From positions 406,072 to 470,071 of the forward strand of contig NZ_LR722649.1 of assembly GCF_902500225.1 (NCBI RefSeq): a DNA stretch of 64,000 nt, written 5' to 3'. This stretch comes from Buttiauxella massiliensis. Its GTDB lineage: Bacteria > Pseudomonadota > Gammaproteobacteria > Enterobacterales > Enterobacteriaceae. Below the pieces are notes generated by a model, which was not told the origin of the DNA, ran no database searches, and saw nothing but the letters and a program-made list of their open reading frames with translations. This document shows positions 8,294 through 18,069 of this stretch, in pieces. Both the position numbers and the translations under genes were made by a program. Position 1 is the first letter of the stretch; every line of letters begins with the position of its first letter.

Positions 8294-9007
8294 GAATTAA
8301 AAACTTGGTATTAACTCATTACTATATATTGTCTGGTTGTTGCTTTTATGTGAGTTTTTATGAAGTGTGTCAGACGTTGCGTCAACAATAATGAACTGTA
8401 ATGTAGCATTATTGATGAGATAATAAATAAAGGCAAAACGACGCGCCGGGACTATAGTTAACACTGCTATTCAAGTCAATCATAATAAATGCCTGCTAAA
8501 AACCAAACTCGGCATTGATTGATTCTCTTTAACATCCATATTAAATAAACACGTTAAGCACTATTGTATATTGTCCTGCATTAAACATTATAGAATTAAT
8601 TCTATTTAGTGATTTTCTATTAGTTTTGTTATTTTTCAGCGTGTTGCGTGATTGCTTTGTTTGAGGTTAGATGTTTTTCAATTGTTTGTTATTGTCCATT
8701 TTTACCTATAAATAGCTGTTCTTTTTTGTTCGAAAAATGAATACAATTAAAAATGACTTGAGAGTGAAAGCGGTTTTAACATTCATTAATCATAAAGATT
8801 ATTAAAGTTAAGCGTAATTGTTAGTTATTTGTTTATACCACTGTTGGCTTGGAAGTGTGTATGTTCTTTTTTGCTATGGTGTGAATGTTAATTAATCGCA
8901 GCATTTGTTTTAATTCATTATATCTTCTGCAAGAATTTTGTCCATTTAGCAATACACTCACCACATCACATTATTAACATTCGAAAGCATACAAACGGGT
9001 TAAATAC
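8294..9007. other. AT-rich divergent control region between the two c-di-GMP gene groups
   Basis: No gene is seen in these 714 bases. The stretch is strongly AT-rich, especially 8480-8960, and must hold the promoters of the leftward sensor-lapG-lapD operon and of the rightward pdeF-like gene. Such composition is typical of H-NS-silenced accessory DNA. A dyad is present at 8382-8393/8407-8418 (CAATAATG facing CATTATTG, with one mismatch further out). I cannot assign promoters or operators with confidence. Confidence 0.6.
8382..8418. promoter_or_regulatory. Inverted repeat upstream of the sensor GGDEF-EAL gene
   Basis: TCAACAATAATG at 8382-8393 faces CATTATTGATGA at 8407-8418, a 12-base dyad with one mismatch and a 13-base spacer. 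It lies about 90-125 bp upstream of the leftward start and could be an operator. No known regulator is recognised. Confidence 0.35.
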
Positions 9008-11200
9008 TTGGACTCTACAGTGAGCAATAGCACAGCATATACCAATAAACGGTGGGTTTTACCGCTGGTACTTCCGTGCCTGCTTTACTTACTGGCGCAG
9101 CTACTAAGCAGTCATCGGGTTTTTGAAGACCAGGTATTGGTAGTGTATGACCTGAGATTAGCAGCTCTGACGGCTTTGCTTGTGTTGTTTGGCTACAGAG
9201 TCATTGCCGGGGTTACTCTGCTTGCTGTTTACACATTGTTATACCGTCCAGAACCTGAAATCTATGAACTGTTTTGCTATCAGTCTACGGCCCTAATCAG
9301 CTACTTCCTTTATAAACAGAGTACGGGCTGGCGAAGTGCGGCAAGTTTTGGGCGTATAAAGCTCACTACCAAAAGAATTATCTGGCTATGTGTTTGTAAT
9401 GCTTTACTAAATACCGTTATGAGCGAAGTGATTTTTCTGTTTACGACCTATCACACCGACTCAAAAATGGTCTTTGATCAAGTTTTCAATGCGGAAACTC
9501 TGGTCAGAATACAAGGGGTGATGAACGGGTGTGTTACCGGCATTCCTTTGTTTTATACCGTGTTAAGGATTATTTGCCGCCCGAAGTATTGGTTTACTTG
9601 CGTAAGAACGATGAAGGCTCAGTTTTCTGCAAACGTGAGTCTTTCCCAGTTTGCCGCGTGGTCGGTAGTGCTGATTGCTCTGATGTACTGCCTGAATACT
9701 CCTTACCAGGGCTCGGTCTTATTCACCTTTTATAGCCTGATATTAATCTTCCCGCTCATGCTGTGGAGCTCTGTTCGTATCGGCTATGTTTTTACGGCAC
9801 CTGTCTGGACCGTGATGATGATTGTGCTGGCGAAGAACAACGCAAATTATATCGCGCTAAACGATGACTTCATGCTTCATCAGGTGTTGGTTTCAACGGT
9901 CATTTTTATCTTTACCCTGACCATTGTCATCATGGGCGTTTTGGCGAGATTCAATACGTTACGCTTCGAGCAGTTGCTTCATATGGGGTTCACAGACCCC
10001 ATGACCAACATGCCTAATCTCCGGGCATTAAAGGCTGATATAAAAGCATCCCCGAACTCTACCGTTTGTCTGATACAAGTTCCTGAAGTGGATCTGTTTG
10101 CCCGGCGCTATGGCACGCACTTTCGTGCCAGATATCAGAAAAAACTAGCTCAAGAGTTACGTACAAAACTGAATGACGATGAAAAGGTTTACTACCACGC
10201 GGGCTACGGTCTGCTGTTCAAGCTCGAGCAGCCGAGCTGGGGAAGACTTAGCATTCTGTACCGGTCAGCGAATACGTTTCGTTATTCCCATAATAACCAG
10301 CAACTCGGCTTTCGCAGTGGGCTTGGCTATTGCCGGGCCACACAATTTTGCGATGACGTTTACAGCCTGACCGGGAAGCTCGGCATCGTCTCCGGGCTAT
10401 CGGTGGTGAGCGGTAAGCCTGAAAACCTCGAAGCACAATCCAGTCGCGCCATTGAACATCATATTGTTGGGCGTACCGATATCCGAACAGTCTTACAGAA
10501 GACGCTGGATAACGATGCATTTGTCTTAATGGCGCAGCCCATCGTCAGCACCCGTGGTGAAGAGCGGTATCACGAAATACTGCTTCGCATGCTGGATGAA
10601 GAAGGGCGCTTTATTCCGCCAGATCGGTTCTTACCGGTGGCAACCGAAGCGGGCCTGGCACCAGAAATTGATTTATGGGTGATTAAGAACACCTTAAAAA
10701 ATATGCAGTTGTACCCTGACCGCTGTTTTTCAATCAACCTGACGCCGGTGACTGTTTGTCGCGCAAGCTTTGTTAATAGCGTTCAGCTATTGCTAACGCA
10801 GTTTGGGGTCGATCCACATAGGATCATCTTTGAAATTACCGAAGCGGACGCGCTGTCCGATACGGAGCAGTCACAGAATACGGTGCGCTCGCTCAAAAGT
10901 CTGGGATGCCGGATAGCGATTGATGACTTTGGCACGGGCTTTTCTAGCCACGCCCGTTTAAGAGACGTCAGCGCGGACATTCTGAAAATAGACGGTTCTT
11001 TCATTCGTGAAATTACCGAGAACGAACTCAGCCACTACATTGTTGAGTCGTTTTGCCATGTAGCAAGAATGAAGAATATGCAGGTCGTTGCTGAGTATGT
11101 TGAGAATGAAAAAATTCAGCGGTGCCTGGAAAAAATGAACGTTGAATGGCTACAGGGCTATCACTTAGGTAAGCCTGTGCCTTTACTGACGTTGGTATGA
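9008..11200 (+). CDS. PdeF/YfgF-like membrane c-di-GMP phosphodiesterase
   Basis: The 730-aa protein has a multi-pass MASE1-like membrane module (about 15-320), a degenerate GGDEF-like domain and a C-terminal EAL domain. Sequence and layout follow E. coli PdeF (YfgF), for example TDPMTNMPNLRALK and the EIL form of the EAL motif at about residue 523. The GGDEF site is lost (YHAGYGLLF). The EAL residues FEITEAD, AIDDFGTG, LKIDGSFI and VVAEYVENE are present, so phosphodiesterase activity is expected. The start is TTG at 9008 or GTG at 9020; no ribosome site clearly decides. It is a paralogue placed directly upstream of the chemosensory operon, from which a hairpin at 11210-11239 separates it. 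It probably lowers the c-di-GMP pool that the following cyclases raise. Confidence 0.88.
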   Translation: MDSTVSNSTAYTNKRWVLPLVLPCLLYLLAQLLSSHRVFEDQVLVVYDLRLAALTALLVLFGYRVIAGVTLLAVYTLLYRPEPEIYELFCYQSTALISYFLYKQSTGWRSAASFGRIKLTTKRIIWLCVCNALLNTVMSEVIFLFTTYHTDSKMVFDQVFNAETLVRIQGVMNGCVTGIPLFYTVLRIICRPKYWFTCVRTMKAQFSANVSLSQFAAWSVVLIALMYCLNTPYQGSVLFTFYSLILIFPLMLWSSVRIGYVFTAPVWTVMMIVLAKNNANYIALNDDFMLHQVLVSTVIFIFTLTIVIMGVLARFNTLRFEQLLHMGFTDPMTNMPNLRALKADIKASPNSTVCLIQVPEVDLFARRYGTHFRARYQKKLAQELRTKLNDDEKVYYHAGYGLLFKLEQPSWGRLSILYRSANTFRYSHNNQQLGFRSGLGYCRATQFCDDVYSLTGKLGIVSGLSVVSGKPENLEAQSSRAIEHHIVGRTDIRTVLQKTLDNDAFVLMAQPIVSTRGEERYHEILLRMLDEEGRFIPPDRFLPVATEAGLAPEIDLWVIKNTLKNMQLYPDRCFSINLTPVTVCRASFVNSVQLLLTQFGVDPHRIIFEITEADALSDTEQSQNTVRSLKSLGCRIAIDDFGTGFSSHARLRDVSADILKIDGSFIREITENELSHYIVESFCHVARMKNMQVVAEYVENEKIQRCLEKMNVEWLQGYHLGKPVPLLTLV

Positions 11201-11209
11201 AATGGCTGT

Positions 11210-11239
11210 GAAAAATCACTTTCTTTGGAATGATTTTTC
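11210..11239 (+). terminator. Hairpin after the pdeF-like gene
   Basis: GAAAAATCA pairs perfectly with TGATTTTTC across a 12-base loop, nine bases after the stop codon. The 3' arm is T-rich, so it may act as a weak terminator before the chemosensory operon. Confidence 0.5.
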
Positions 11240-11330
11240 TGGCCCTTACGCTCGCGTGTCCAGTGAGTACTGCACGTAGCAAGATATTAATTCGGCATTA
11301 ATTTCACATTATCTAGATCACTGGAATCTC

Positions 11331-13430
11331 ATGCATAAATTCTTAAACATGCAGCAACCTGCGGAAGCTGACGCCTTAGCTACTACGGAAAAATTTCTGA
11401 CATCATGGCTGCATAAGTTGCAAATCGGTGTCGCCATGAAGCTGGGCCTGATGCTGGTTTCATGCATTGCTGTGTTGTTGGTTGGTGCATCCTTCGTGCT
11501 TTCGTCTTACCTGGCGACTCAGCTGCAAGATAATGCTCTGGAAGTTCTGCGTTCCAATACACGGATTTTCCACAATAACATCAACACCGAATACAAAAGG
11601 GTCCTGCGGGACGCTGAGCGTTATAGCAACGTTTATATTAACAATTACCAGAATATGTCCCCGGCTCCGCTGCGTTCGCTGGATGAAACTGCGCTTAAAG
11701 CTTTATTAAGTGATACCAATATTAATTCCCACTTCACTGAGTTAACCAGCGTATTCGCTTCCACCTTAGTGCGTGAAGGCGATCAGTTTGTGCGCGTTTC
11801 TTCGACCTTGCAGGGTAAAGAAGGAAAGATTGCCACTTCTACCGTTCTGAGCCATGACAACCCTGCATATGCTGCGTTAATCAAAAACAAACCCTTCTCT
11901 GGTGTAGTGGTGATTTACGGAAAACAGTTCATTAGCCACTACGAACCGATTGCCGATAAATTCGGCCAGGTTGTTGGGGCGGTGGCAATTGGTTTTGACG
12001 TTAAACTTGCTTTGCAGCCGGTCATTAAAGAACTGTTAGCGGTACACATCGGCGAGGGAGGTTACGCATACGTGCTGGATGCTGGATTTAGCCCAGGCAC
12101 TATGGTCGCACACCCGACTCTGGTGAATCAGCATGTTGAGAACCTCACCGACGCCCATGGTTATAAGCGTTACGCCGATATTTTAGCGCGTAAAAACGGC
12201 ACGATTTATTACGAAACCGTCAGTGGATATGGTGCTGCTCCTCGCAAAAGAGTCGCGGTGTTCGAATATATTGATGGGATTAACTGGATCATCGCCACTA
12301 CCAGTTATGTTGATGATGTTGCTCGCAGCAGCAACCTGGTACGCAATAGCCTGCTGCTTTTCAGCTTGCTGCTGATGCCGATAATTTTGCTGTTGATTGC
12401 CGGAACCAGCCGAATCCTGATTTCCAAGCGTTTGAAGAACGTATTGAAAATTTCACAAGCGATTTCTCAGGGTGATCTCACCGTTGATATTCGTATCGAT
12501 CATAAAGATGAAATCGGTGACTTGCTGAGCGCCAACGAAAAGATGCGGGCTTCTTTGCATGCGTTAGTCGGCGGAGTTGTTTCTCACGCCCATCACGTAC
12601 ATGAAGCGGCACTAAAAATTACAGAGGCTGTTGATGGCCAGGCTTCTACTAGCGTTGAAACCTCTTCTTCGGTAGCAGAAATCACCTCGACCATGGAAGA
12701 GTTGTCAGCTTCTTCTACGCAGATTGCTGAGCATTCTCGCGCAGTGGTAGACATTGCCAATGTGACTCTTGATGACTGCAACAAGGGCTCCGATTCGATG
12801 GGTGAATTGCTGACTCGCATGTCTGATATCGACAGCGACAACCAGCAAAGCATGCGCGAAATTATGATGCTGGGTAACAAGTCTAAAGAGATTAGCCGCG
12901 TGATGGTTATCATCAACAACGTTGCTGACCAGACTAAACTCATTGCCTTTAACGCGGCTCTGGAAGCTTCTAGTGCTGGCGAGTCCGGTAAACGTTTCTC
13001 AGTAGTTGCTGCAGAAATTCGCCGCCTGGCAGACTCAGTGACCGAATCGACCTTTGAGATTGAGAACAAAATCAGCGAAATCCAAAACTCGATTAATCGC
13101 CTGGTTCTTAACGCAGAGAAGGGCAGCAATAGCATTAAAGCGGGCACTAAAGCCTGTAAAGTCAGCGCCGACCGCTTACATGACATAGTAGCAACTGCTG
13201 AACAAACCTCTACCGCGGCCATGCAGATTTCTTTGTCTACTCAGCAACAGAAAACGGCAAGTAATCAGGTCGTTATGGCTTTGCGCGAAATCGTAGTTGC
13301 CAGCAATTACACCTCTCAATCAATTAAAGACATTCTGTCCATCAGCCAGGATATGACCCAGTTATCCGAAGAGTTGAACCAGGCCTCAGGGTCTTTCAAA
13401 TTGACGGATAGACCTGATGAACAGGCCTAA
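11331..13430 (+). CDS. Methyl-accepting chemotaxis protein of a Wsp-like pathway
   Basis: This 699-aa receptor has TM1 at about 34-56, a large periplasmic Cache-type sensor domain (about 57-335), TM2 (about 338-360), HAMP and a methyl-accepting signalling domain. The hairpin tip reads VADQTKLIAFNAALEASSAG. That differs from the usual flagellar-receptor tip (QTNLLALNAAIEAARAGE) and resembles receptors of non-flagellar alternative pathways. No C-terminal CheR-docking pentapeptide is seen, which fits a CheR that carries its own TPR. It is the first gene of a tightly packed operon, and its last 14 bases overlap the CheB gene. The ligand is unknown. Confidence 0.93.
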   Translation: MHKFLNMQQPAEADALATTEKFLTSWLHKLQIGVAMKLGLMLVSCIAVLLVGASFVLSSYLATQLQDNALEVLRSNTRIFHNNINTEYKRVLRDAERYSNVYINNYQNMSPAPLRSLDETALKALLSDTNINSHFTELTSVFASTLVREGDQFVRVSSTLQGKEGKIATSTVLSHDNPAYAALIKNKPFSGVVVIYGKQFISHYEPIADKFGQVVGAVAIGFDVKLALQPVIKELLAVHIGEGGYAYVLDAGFSPGTMVAHPTLVNQHVENLTDAHGYKRYADILARKNGTIYYETVSGYGAAPRKRVAVFEYIDGINWIIATTSYVDDVARSSNLVRNSLLLFSLLLMPIILLLIAGTSRILISKRLKNVLKISQAISQGDLTVDIRIDHKDEIGDLLSANEKMRASLHALVGGVVSHAHHVHEAALKITEAVDGQASTSVETSSSVAEITSTMEELSASSTQIAEHSRAVVDIANVTLDDCNKGSDSMGELLTRMSDIDSDNQQSMREIMMLGNKSKEISRVMVIINNVADQTKLIAFNAALEASSAGESGKRFSVVAAEIRRLADSVTESTFEIENKISEIQNSINRLVLNAEKGSNSIKAGTKACKVSADRLHDIVATAEQTSTAAMQISLSTQQQKTASNQVVMALREIVVASNYTSQSIKDILSISQDMTQLSEELNQASGSFKLTDRPDEQA

Positions 13431-14484
13431 AATTCGGGTGCTGATCGTCGATCATGGCAGCGTGTCGCGCAACGATCTGATTAGACAGCTTGAGATCAAT
13501 AAAAACATAGTGGTCGTAGGCCAGGCTGTGCATCGCGAACAAGCGGCGAGCCTGGTTCAAAAGATGGCTCCGCAACTTCTGTTGCTGACGTTAGGTGCGC
13601 CAGGTCCGGAAAACGTCGAAACCGTTGAAACGATTATGGCCACTTGCGCGATCCCTATTATGGTGATGCGTTACTATCCCGATGCGCAGTGGGATGCGGA
13701 GTTCATCACGCGTGGTGCCCTGGCTGTGGTAAACAACCAGGGTGAGTCAGCACAGGCGACTAAAGCGTTGCATCGTCAGGTTGAGATGTTGGTCGGTGTT
13801 AAGGTTATTCGCCATATCCAGGGGCTACGTCAGCATTCCGAGGTTCAGCCAGATAGCATTCAGGCTCCCATTTTTGACGAGGCGTATCACCGAGAGTGGC
13901 CCTATGTGTTGGCAATCGCCTGCTCAACGGGTGGGCCACAGGCGCTAAGCAAATTACTGCAGGCACTGCCTGCAGATTTTCCTTGCCCGATTATTATCGC
14001 CCAGCATATTGCTGACGGCTTTGCCAAAAGCATGGTTGAGTGGCTGGATAGTGTCACTGGACTTATTGTGCAACTCGCTCAGGAAAATGATGTGTTATGT
14101 GCCGGCCACGTTTATATCCTGCCTCCGGAGCACCATCTGGTGGTCAAAAAGTATCATCGTTTGGCTGTTATTCCTCGCAAGGTGACTGATGTTTATCATC
14201 CAAGCTGCAATTTGCTGCTGGAGTCTGTGGCTGAAGTTTATGGTGAAAAAGCAGTAGGACTCATCATGACGGGCATGGGTAGCGATGGATGCCGTGGCAT
14301 CGAGGCTATCTTCCATAATGGCGGTAAAACACTGGCGCAGGATGAAGTGTCCTCTGTCGTATTTGGTATGAATAAATTCGCCATCGACAAAAACGTGGTT
14401 CATAAGACACTTCCGCTGGAAAAACTTGCTGGTGCTTTGTTGGCTATGGCTCGTCTTGGGCAATCTGAGGGCAAACTGCCATGA
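13417..14484 (+). CDS. CheB-type methylesterase with a degenerate receiver domain
   Basis: The 355-aa protein has the CheB layout: receiver domain (about 5-120), linker, methylesterase domain (about 162-350). The esterase triad is intact: Ser170 (ACSTGGPQ), His197 (AQHIADGF) and Asp290 (MTGMGSDG). The receiver has lost its phosphorylation site: the acceptor Asp aligns with Thr58 (LLLLTLGAP for the usual TLDVEMP), the acidic pair is Asp12-His13, and the conserved Lys is Asn. CheA therefore probably cannot switch it by phosphorylation. It would remove methyl groups from the upstream receptor as WspF does, but under different control. It overlaps the receptor gene by 14 bp and the cheR gene by 4 bp. 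Confidence 0.92.
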   Translation: MNRPKIRVLIVDHGSVSRNDLIRQLEINKNIVVVGQAVHREQAASLVQKMAPQLLLLTLGAPGPENVETVETIMATCAIPIMVMRYYPDAQWDAEFITRGALAVVNNQGESAQATKALHRQVEMLVGVKVIRHIQGLRQHSEVQPDSIQAPIFDEAYHREWPYVLAIACSTGGPQALSKLLQALPADFPCPIIIAQHIADGFAKSMVEWLDSVTGLIVQLAQENDVLCAGHVYILPPEHHLVVKKYHRLAVIPRKVTDVYHPSCNLLLESVAEVYGEKAVGLIMTGMGSDGCRGIEAIFHNGGKTLAQDEVSSVVFGMNKFAIDKNVVHKTLPLEKLAGALLAMARLGQSEGKLP

Positions 14485-15905
14485 TCCCAAATATTGCGGC
14501 CTTTAAAACACTCATCAAAGATAGAGTGGGTCTGCATTTTTTTAATGGCATGGAAGGATTGCTCAATGCGGCATTGCAGCAGCGCATCTCTGAGCGCGGT
14601 AAAGAGAGCTTTGAAGAATACTATGAGATCCTCTGCGTCTCGACTGACGAATTCGATAAGCTTCTTAGCCTACTGACGATTAACGAAACGTACTTTTTCC
14701 GTGAGCCGGATGTGCTGGATATCATTTGCGATAAGCTGGTGCCGCGCATTCTTGAGCAACGCAGTGGCCCGGTGCGCATCTTAAGCGCAGGCTGTTCTTC
14801 GGGCGAAGAAGCTTACTCTCTGGCAATAAAGCTCCATCAGAAATACCACGATAAATTCATCGACAACGTTGAGATTCACGGCTGCGATATCGATACCAAA
14901 ATTCTGGAAAAGGCTCGTACAGCAATTTACTCCAGTTACTCTTTCCGTGGTGTCGATCCTTTATTGCAGCAAAGCTATTTCACACGCAACGGTAACCAGT
15001 TCCAACTGCATGATGTGATTCGTAATAAGGTGAAGTTTCACCGTGCGAACATTGTTAAAGAACAGCTTCAACCCACATTCGATATTATTTTGCTGCGTAA
15101 CGTCTCCATCTACTTTGATGTCGAAACGCGCCGAGCACTGCATTTTAACCTGCTGAACATGCTGCAACCGGAAGGGGCGCTGTTTTTTGGTAACGCTGAA
15201 ACGCTGGCTAATAATTTTGGCATCCTGAAGCTTAAACAAGAGTTCGGGAATTTCTACTTCTGCCAACCGAAAGCGGCGCGTACTCAGGCTCCGGTAACCA
15301 ACGTACGACCACGTATTATTACTCCGGTTATTCCGGCCGCCGCACCTTTCATTGATGCTCCGGTTCCTTCCGCGCAGCAGTGTGATAGCTGGATTAAAAA
15401 AGCACTCGCCTGCGTTGCTGACAAACGCTTTTCTGAAGCAGAAGAGCTGATAGGTCAGGTGTTGAATAGCGACATTCATAATCTGGAAGCGCTGGTTATC
15501 AAAGGTGCCATTGCACTGGAGAAATGTGAGTTCGAGCAAACGGCTTTAAGTGCGAAACACGTGCTTGAGCTGGATGAATGGTCTGCGGAAGCGAAAATGC
15601 TACTTGGTTTGGCAATGATGTGGCAGCAGCATACCCAACAGGCGATTGCCTGGTTTAAACAGGTTGTTTATCAACAGCCTGGATACTGGCCTGCCCATTA
15701 CTACCTAGCCGAAATGTATCGACAAAGCGAGTTGTACCGCCCGGCTCAACGGACTTATCGCATTACTCTTCAATTACTCAACGCCGAAATGAGCAATACC
15801 GGCAACGCCACCGCATTGCGGCTGCCGCTGTCATTTCCGAGTAATTCTTTTCGTTTTCTTTGTGAACATCAGCTGGCGCAGTTCACCACTCAGGATGGGC
15901 AATAG
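14481..15905 (+). CDS. CheR-type receptor methyltransferase with C-terminal TPRs
   Basis: CheR adds methyl groups from S-adenosylmethionine to receptor glutamates. The 474-aa protein has the N-terminal helical domain, the signature NETYFFRE (68-75), the AdoMet loop LSAGCSSGEEAYSLA (101-115) and LLRNVSIYFD. From about residue 300 it carries tetratricopeptide-like helices (AEELIGQVLNSDIHNLEALV, AIAWFKQVVYQQPGYWPAHY). The flagellar CheR of E. coli lacks the TPR part; WspC of Pseudomonas has one, so this supports an alternative-function pathway. ATGA overlap with the CheB gene implies translational coupling, and the CheA gene begins 8 bp after its stop. Confidence 0.93.
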   Translation: MIPNIAAFKTLIKDRVGLHFFNGMEGLLNAALQQRISERGKESFEEYYEILCVSTDEFDKLLSLLTINETYFFREPDVLDIICDKLVPRILEQRSGPVRILSAGCSSGEEAYSLAIKLHQKYHDKFIDNVEIHGCDIDTKILEKARTAIYSSYSFRGVDPLLQQSYFTRNGNQFQLHDVIRNKVKFHRANIVKEQLQPTFDIILLRNVSIYFDVETRRALHFNLLNMLQPEGALFFGNAETLANNFGILKLKQEFGNFYFCQPKAARTQAPVTNVRPRIITPVIPAAAPFIDAPVPSAQQCDSWIKKALACVADKRFSEAEELIGQVLNSDIHNLEALVIKGAIALEKCEFEQTALSAKHVLELDEWSAEAKMLLGLAMMWQQHTQQAIAWFKQVVYQQPGYWPAHYYLAEMYRQSELYRPAQRTYRITLQLLNAEMSNTGNATALRLPLSFPSNSFRFLCEHQLAQFTTQDGQ

Positions 15906-15913
15906 AGAACCGT

Positions 15914-18058
15914 ATGGCTATCGATCTTAAAAAATTTGTGCTGCGCTTTATTGATGAAGCAAACGGCCATTTACATACCGTAAAAGAGGGGGCGTTCCTG
16001 CTCTCATCTGGTCAAAATACCGACGCACAAATCGGAGAGATGTTCCGTGCGGCACATACCCTGAAAGGGGGCGCGCGAATGCTGAAATTGCAAAGCATCG
16101 CCGATGTTACCCATCAGCTTGAAGAGATATTAAGCGAGCTACGAGATAAAAAACTCGAGCCTAACCAAAGCATTGGTACATTAATTCTTCAGGCCTGTGA
16201 CTACATTTCAAACCAACTGGCACAACTGTCGGCAAGTGAAGGTAATAACCAGTTGCCTCCGGCCGATGTTGCATTATGCGAGCAGTTAGCCCGCGCCAGC
16301 CGTGGAGAAATAGACACAGCTGCTGATGAAATAGCTAAAGCCCCGGTAGAAAAAACGGCCACTTTGCCATCGCTCGAAGTATTAGATGGTGGCTTAAAAC
16401 AGGCCGGTTCGGTTCGGGTTAAGCTCGAAAAACTCGATGACCTGATTAACATCCTCGGTGAAGTTGTCGCCAGTCATGACCGTCTCGAGCAGCAAGTACA
16501 CACGTTAGTCAATCTTGGGCCACGGCTGGCACAAATGGATGTCGAACAACTGCGCAAGCAGGTTCTGCAATTCAGCCGCAAGCTAAAAGATGATTTCCAG
16601 GTTCAACATCTCCAGATGCATGAACTTTATGATGTTGCCACCACCATTCGAATGCTTCCGGTGTCGATGCTGTTTGAACCGGTCTCAATGCAGGTGCGGG
16701 AACTGGCATCCTCCCTGAATAAGCAGGTGGACTGCCGTATTTTGGGTGGTGAAGTAGAGATCGACAGGCAATTAATCGACAGACTTTCTGAGCCTTTAAC
16801 CCACTTGCTGCGTAATGCCGTTGATCATGGTCTTTGCGAAGCACCAGAACGGTTGGCTGCCGGAAAGTCGGCGCGTGGCACCATCACCCTGACCACTCAG
16901 CAAGACGGGCGCGGTATTTTGCTACGTGTGGAAGATGATGGCCGTGGCCTGGATTACGCGGCTATTCGCGCTAAAGCGGTGGCTCGTGGTTTGGTTGATG
17001 CGGCTGTGGTTGATCAGCTTTCAGAGCTGGAATGTAACGAGCTTATTTTCCATCCTGGATTTTCAACCAGCAAGATTGTCACTGAATTATCCGGCCGTGG
17101 TGTGGGCCTGGATATTGTTCGCAAGACTATTGTGACTGATTTACAAGGCACGCTTCAGGTCCATAGCCGCCCAGGGCAAGGCACCACCTTTATTATCAGG
17201 CTGCCCATTTCTCTGGCAATGATGCGCATTTTGCAGTTTGAACAGCAGAACCATCTTTTTGGGGTTGCTGCGCAGTACGTCGTTGAAGTGGTTAAATATT
17301 CTCGTGATGAAATTCGTGATATTGCCGGGCGCCCGGCAATTATTCTGCACAACGAATTTATCCCGGTTATCTCCGCGGCTGAAATACTGCGTATCAACGA
17401 CAGGCCTGGAGTACATAACTCATCGGCCTCTAATGCGAATGACTTGCTGCTTATTATCATTCAGAACCAGTTTGGCAAGATGGCGATGCTGGTGGACAGC
17501 TTGCTCGATGAACGCAGCATGATGATTAAGCCTCTGCCGAAGCATATGCAGCAGCAGTCGCTAGTCTCTGGCATGGTTCTAAGCCCCGACAATCAACTGG
17601 TCAGTATCTTGCAAGTTCCAGTTTTAATGGATATGGCACAAAAACAAGGGCAGCCACGGACCGCTGCACCTAAGCCACAAGTTCGACAGAACTCATGGCA
17701 TGTGCTGATCGTCGATGATTCATTGAATACGCGTGAAATTGAGAAAAACGTTCTGGAAGCACACGGTTATCAGGTCACGCTCGCCGAAGATGGATTCTCG
17801 GGGTTACAAAAAGCGCGTTTAACACAGTTTGACGCAGTGTTGACGGACGTAGAAATGCCAGTGATGGATGGATTCTCGCTCACTAAAGCATTGCGTGCCG
17901 AAGATAACTACCAACATATTCCGATTATTATCGTGACTTCACGGGCTAAAGAAGAAGATCGCCGCCGAGGGATCCAGGTGGGTGCGGATGCATATATAGC
18001 CAAGGGTGATTTCGAACAGGACAGCCTCATAGAAACATTAAAAATGCTTTTATGCTGA
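15914..18058 (+). CDS. Hybrid CheA histidine kinase with fused receiver (WspE-like)
   Basis: The 714-aa kinase contains an Hpt/P1 domain with phospho-His48 (RAAHTLKGGARM) and a dimerisation domain. The HATPase domain has N-box LLRNAVDHG, G1 VEDDGRGL and G2 GRGVGLDIV; a CheW-like domain (about 425-560) and a C-terminal receiver (about 595-714) follow. The receiver has the acidic pair in LIVDDS and the acceptor Asp in LTDVEMPVMDG. A P2 domain for flagellar CheY is not evident between P1 and the dimerisation domain. CheA-REC fusion is the WspE and FrzE arrangement. It should phosphorylate its own receiver, the stand-alone REC and the GGDEF response regulator encoded just downstream. Confidence 0.94.
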   Translation: MAIDLKKFVLRFIDEANGHLHTVKEGAFLLSSGQNTDAQIGEMFRAAHTLKGGARMLKLQSIADVTHQLEEILSELRDKKLEPNQSIGTLILQACDYISNQLAQLSASEGNNQLPPADVALCEQLARASRGEIDTAADEIAKAPVEKTATLPSLEVLDGGLKQAGSVRVKLEKLDDLINILGEVVASHDRLEQQVHTLVNLGPRLAQMDVEQLRKQVLQFSRKLKDDFQVQHLQMHELYDVATTIRMLPVSMLFEPVSMQVRELASSLNKQVDCRILGGEVEIDRQLIDRLSEPLTHLLRNAVDHGLCEAPERLAAGKSARGTITLTTQQDGRGILLRVEDDGRGLDYAAIRAKAVARGLVDAAVVDQLSELECNELIFHPGFSTSKIVTELSGRGVGLDIVRKTIVTDLQGTLQVHSRPGQGTTFIIRLPISLAMMRILQFEQQNHLFGVAAQYVVEVVKYSRDEIRDIAGRPAIILHNEFIPVISAAEILRINDRPGVHNSSASNANDLLLIIIQNQFGKMAMLVDSLLDERSMMIKPLPKHMQQQSLVSGMVLSPDNQLVSILQVPVLMDMAQKQGQPRTAAPKPQVRQNSWHVLIVDDSLNTREIEKNVLEAHGYQVTLAEDGFSGLQKARLTQFDAVLTDVEMPVMDGFSLTKALRAEDNYQHIPIIIVTSRAKEEDRRRGIQVGADAYIAKGDFEQDSLIETLKMLLC

Positions 18059-18069
18059 AGGCTTAAAAA

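Noticed and set aside
12593-13222. A 209-codon frame antisense to the MCP gene
   Set aside because: It mirrors the helical signalling domain on the opposite strand; it has no start signal or recognisable family.
14961-15539. A 192-codon frame antisense to the CheR gene
   Set aside because: It is a shadow of a well-supported methyltransferase with intact motifs on the plus strand.
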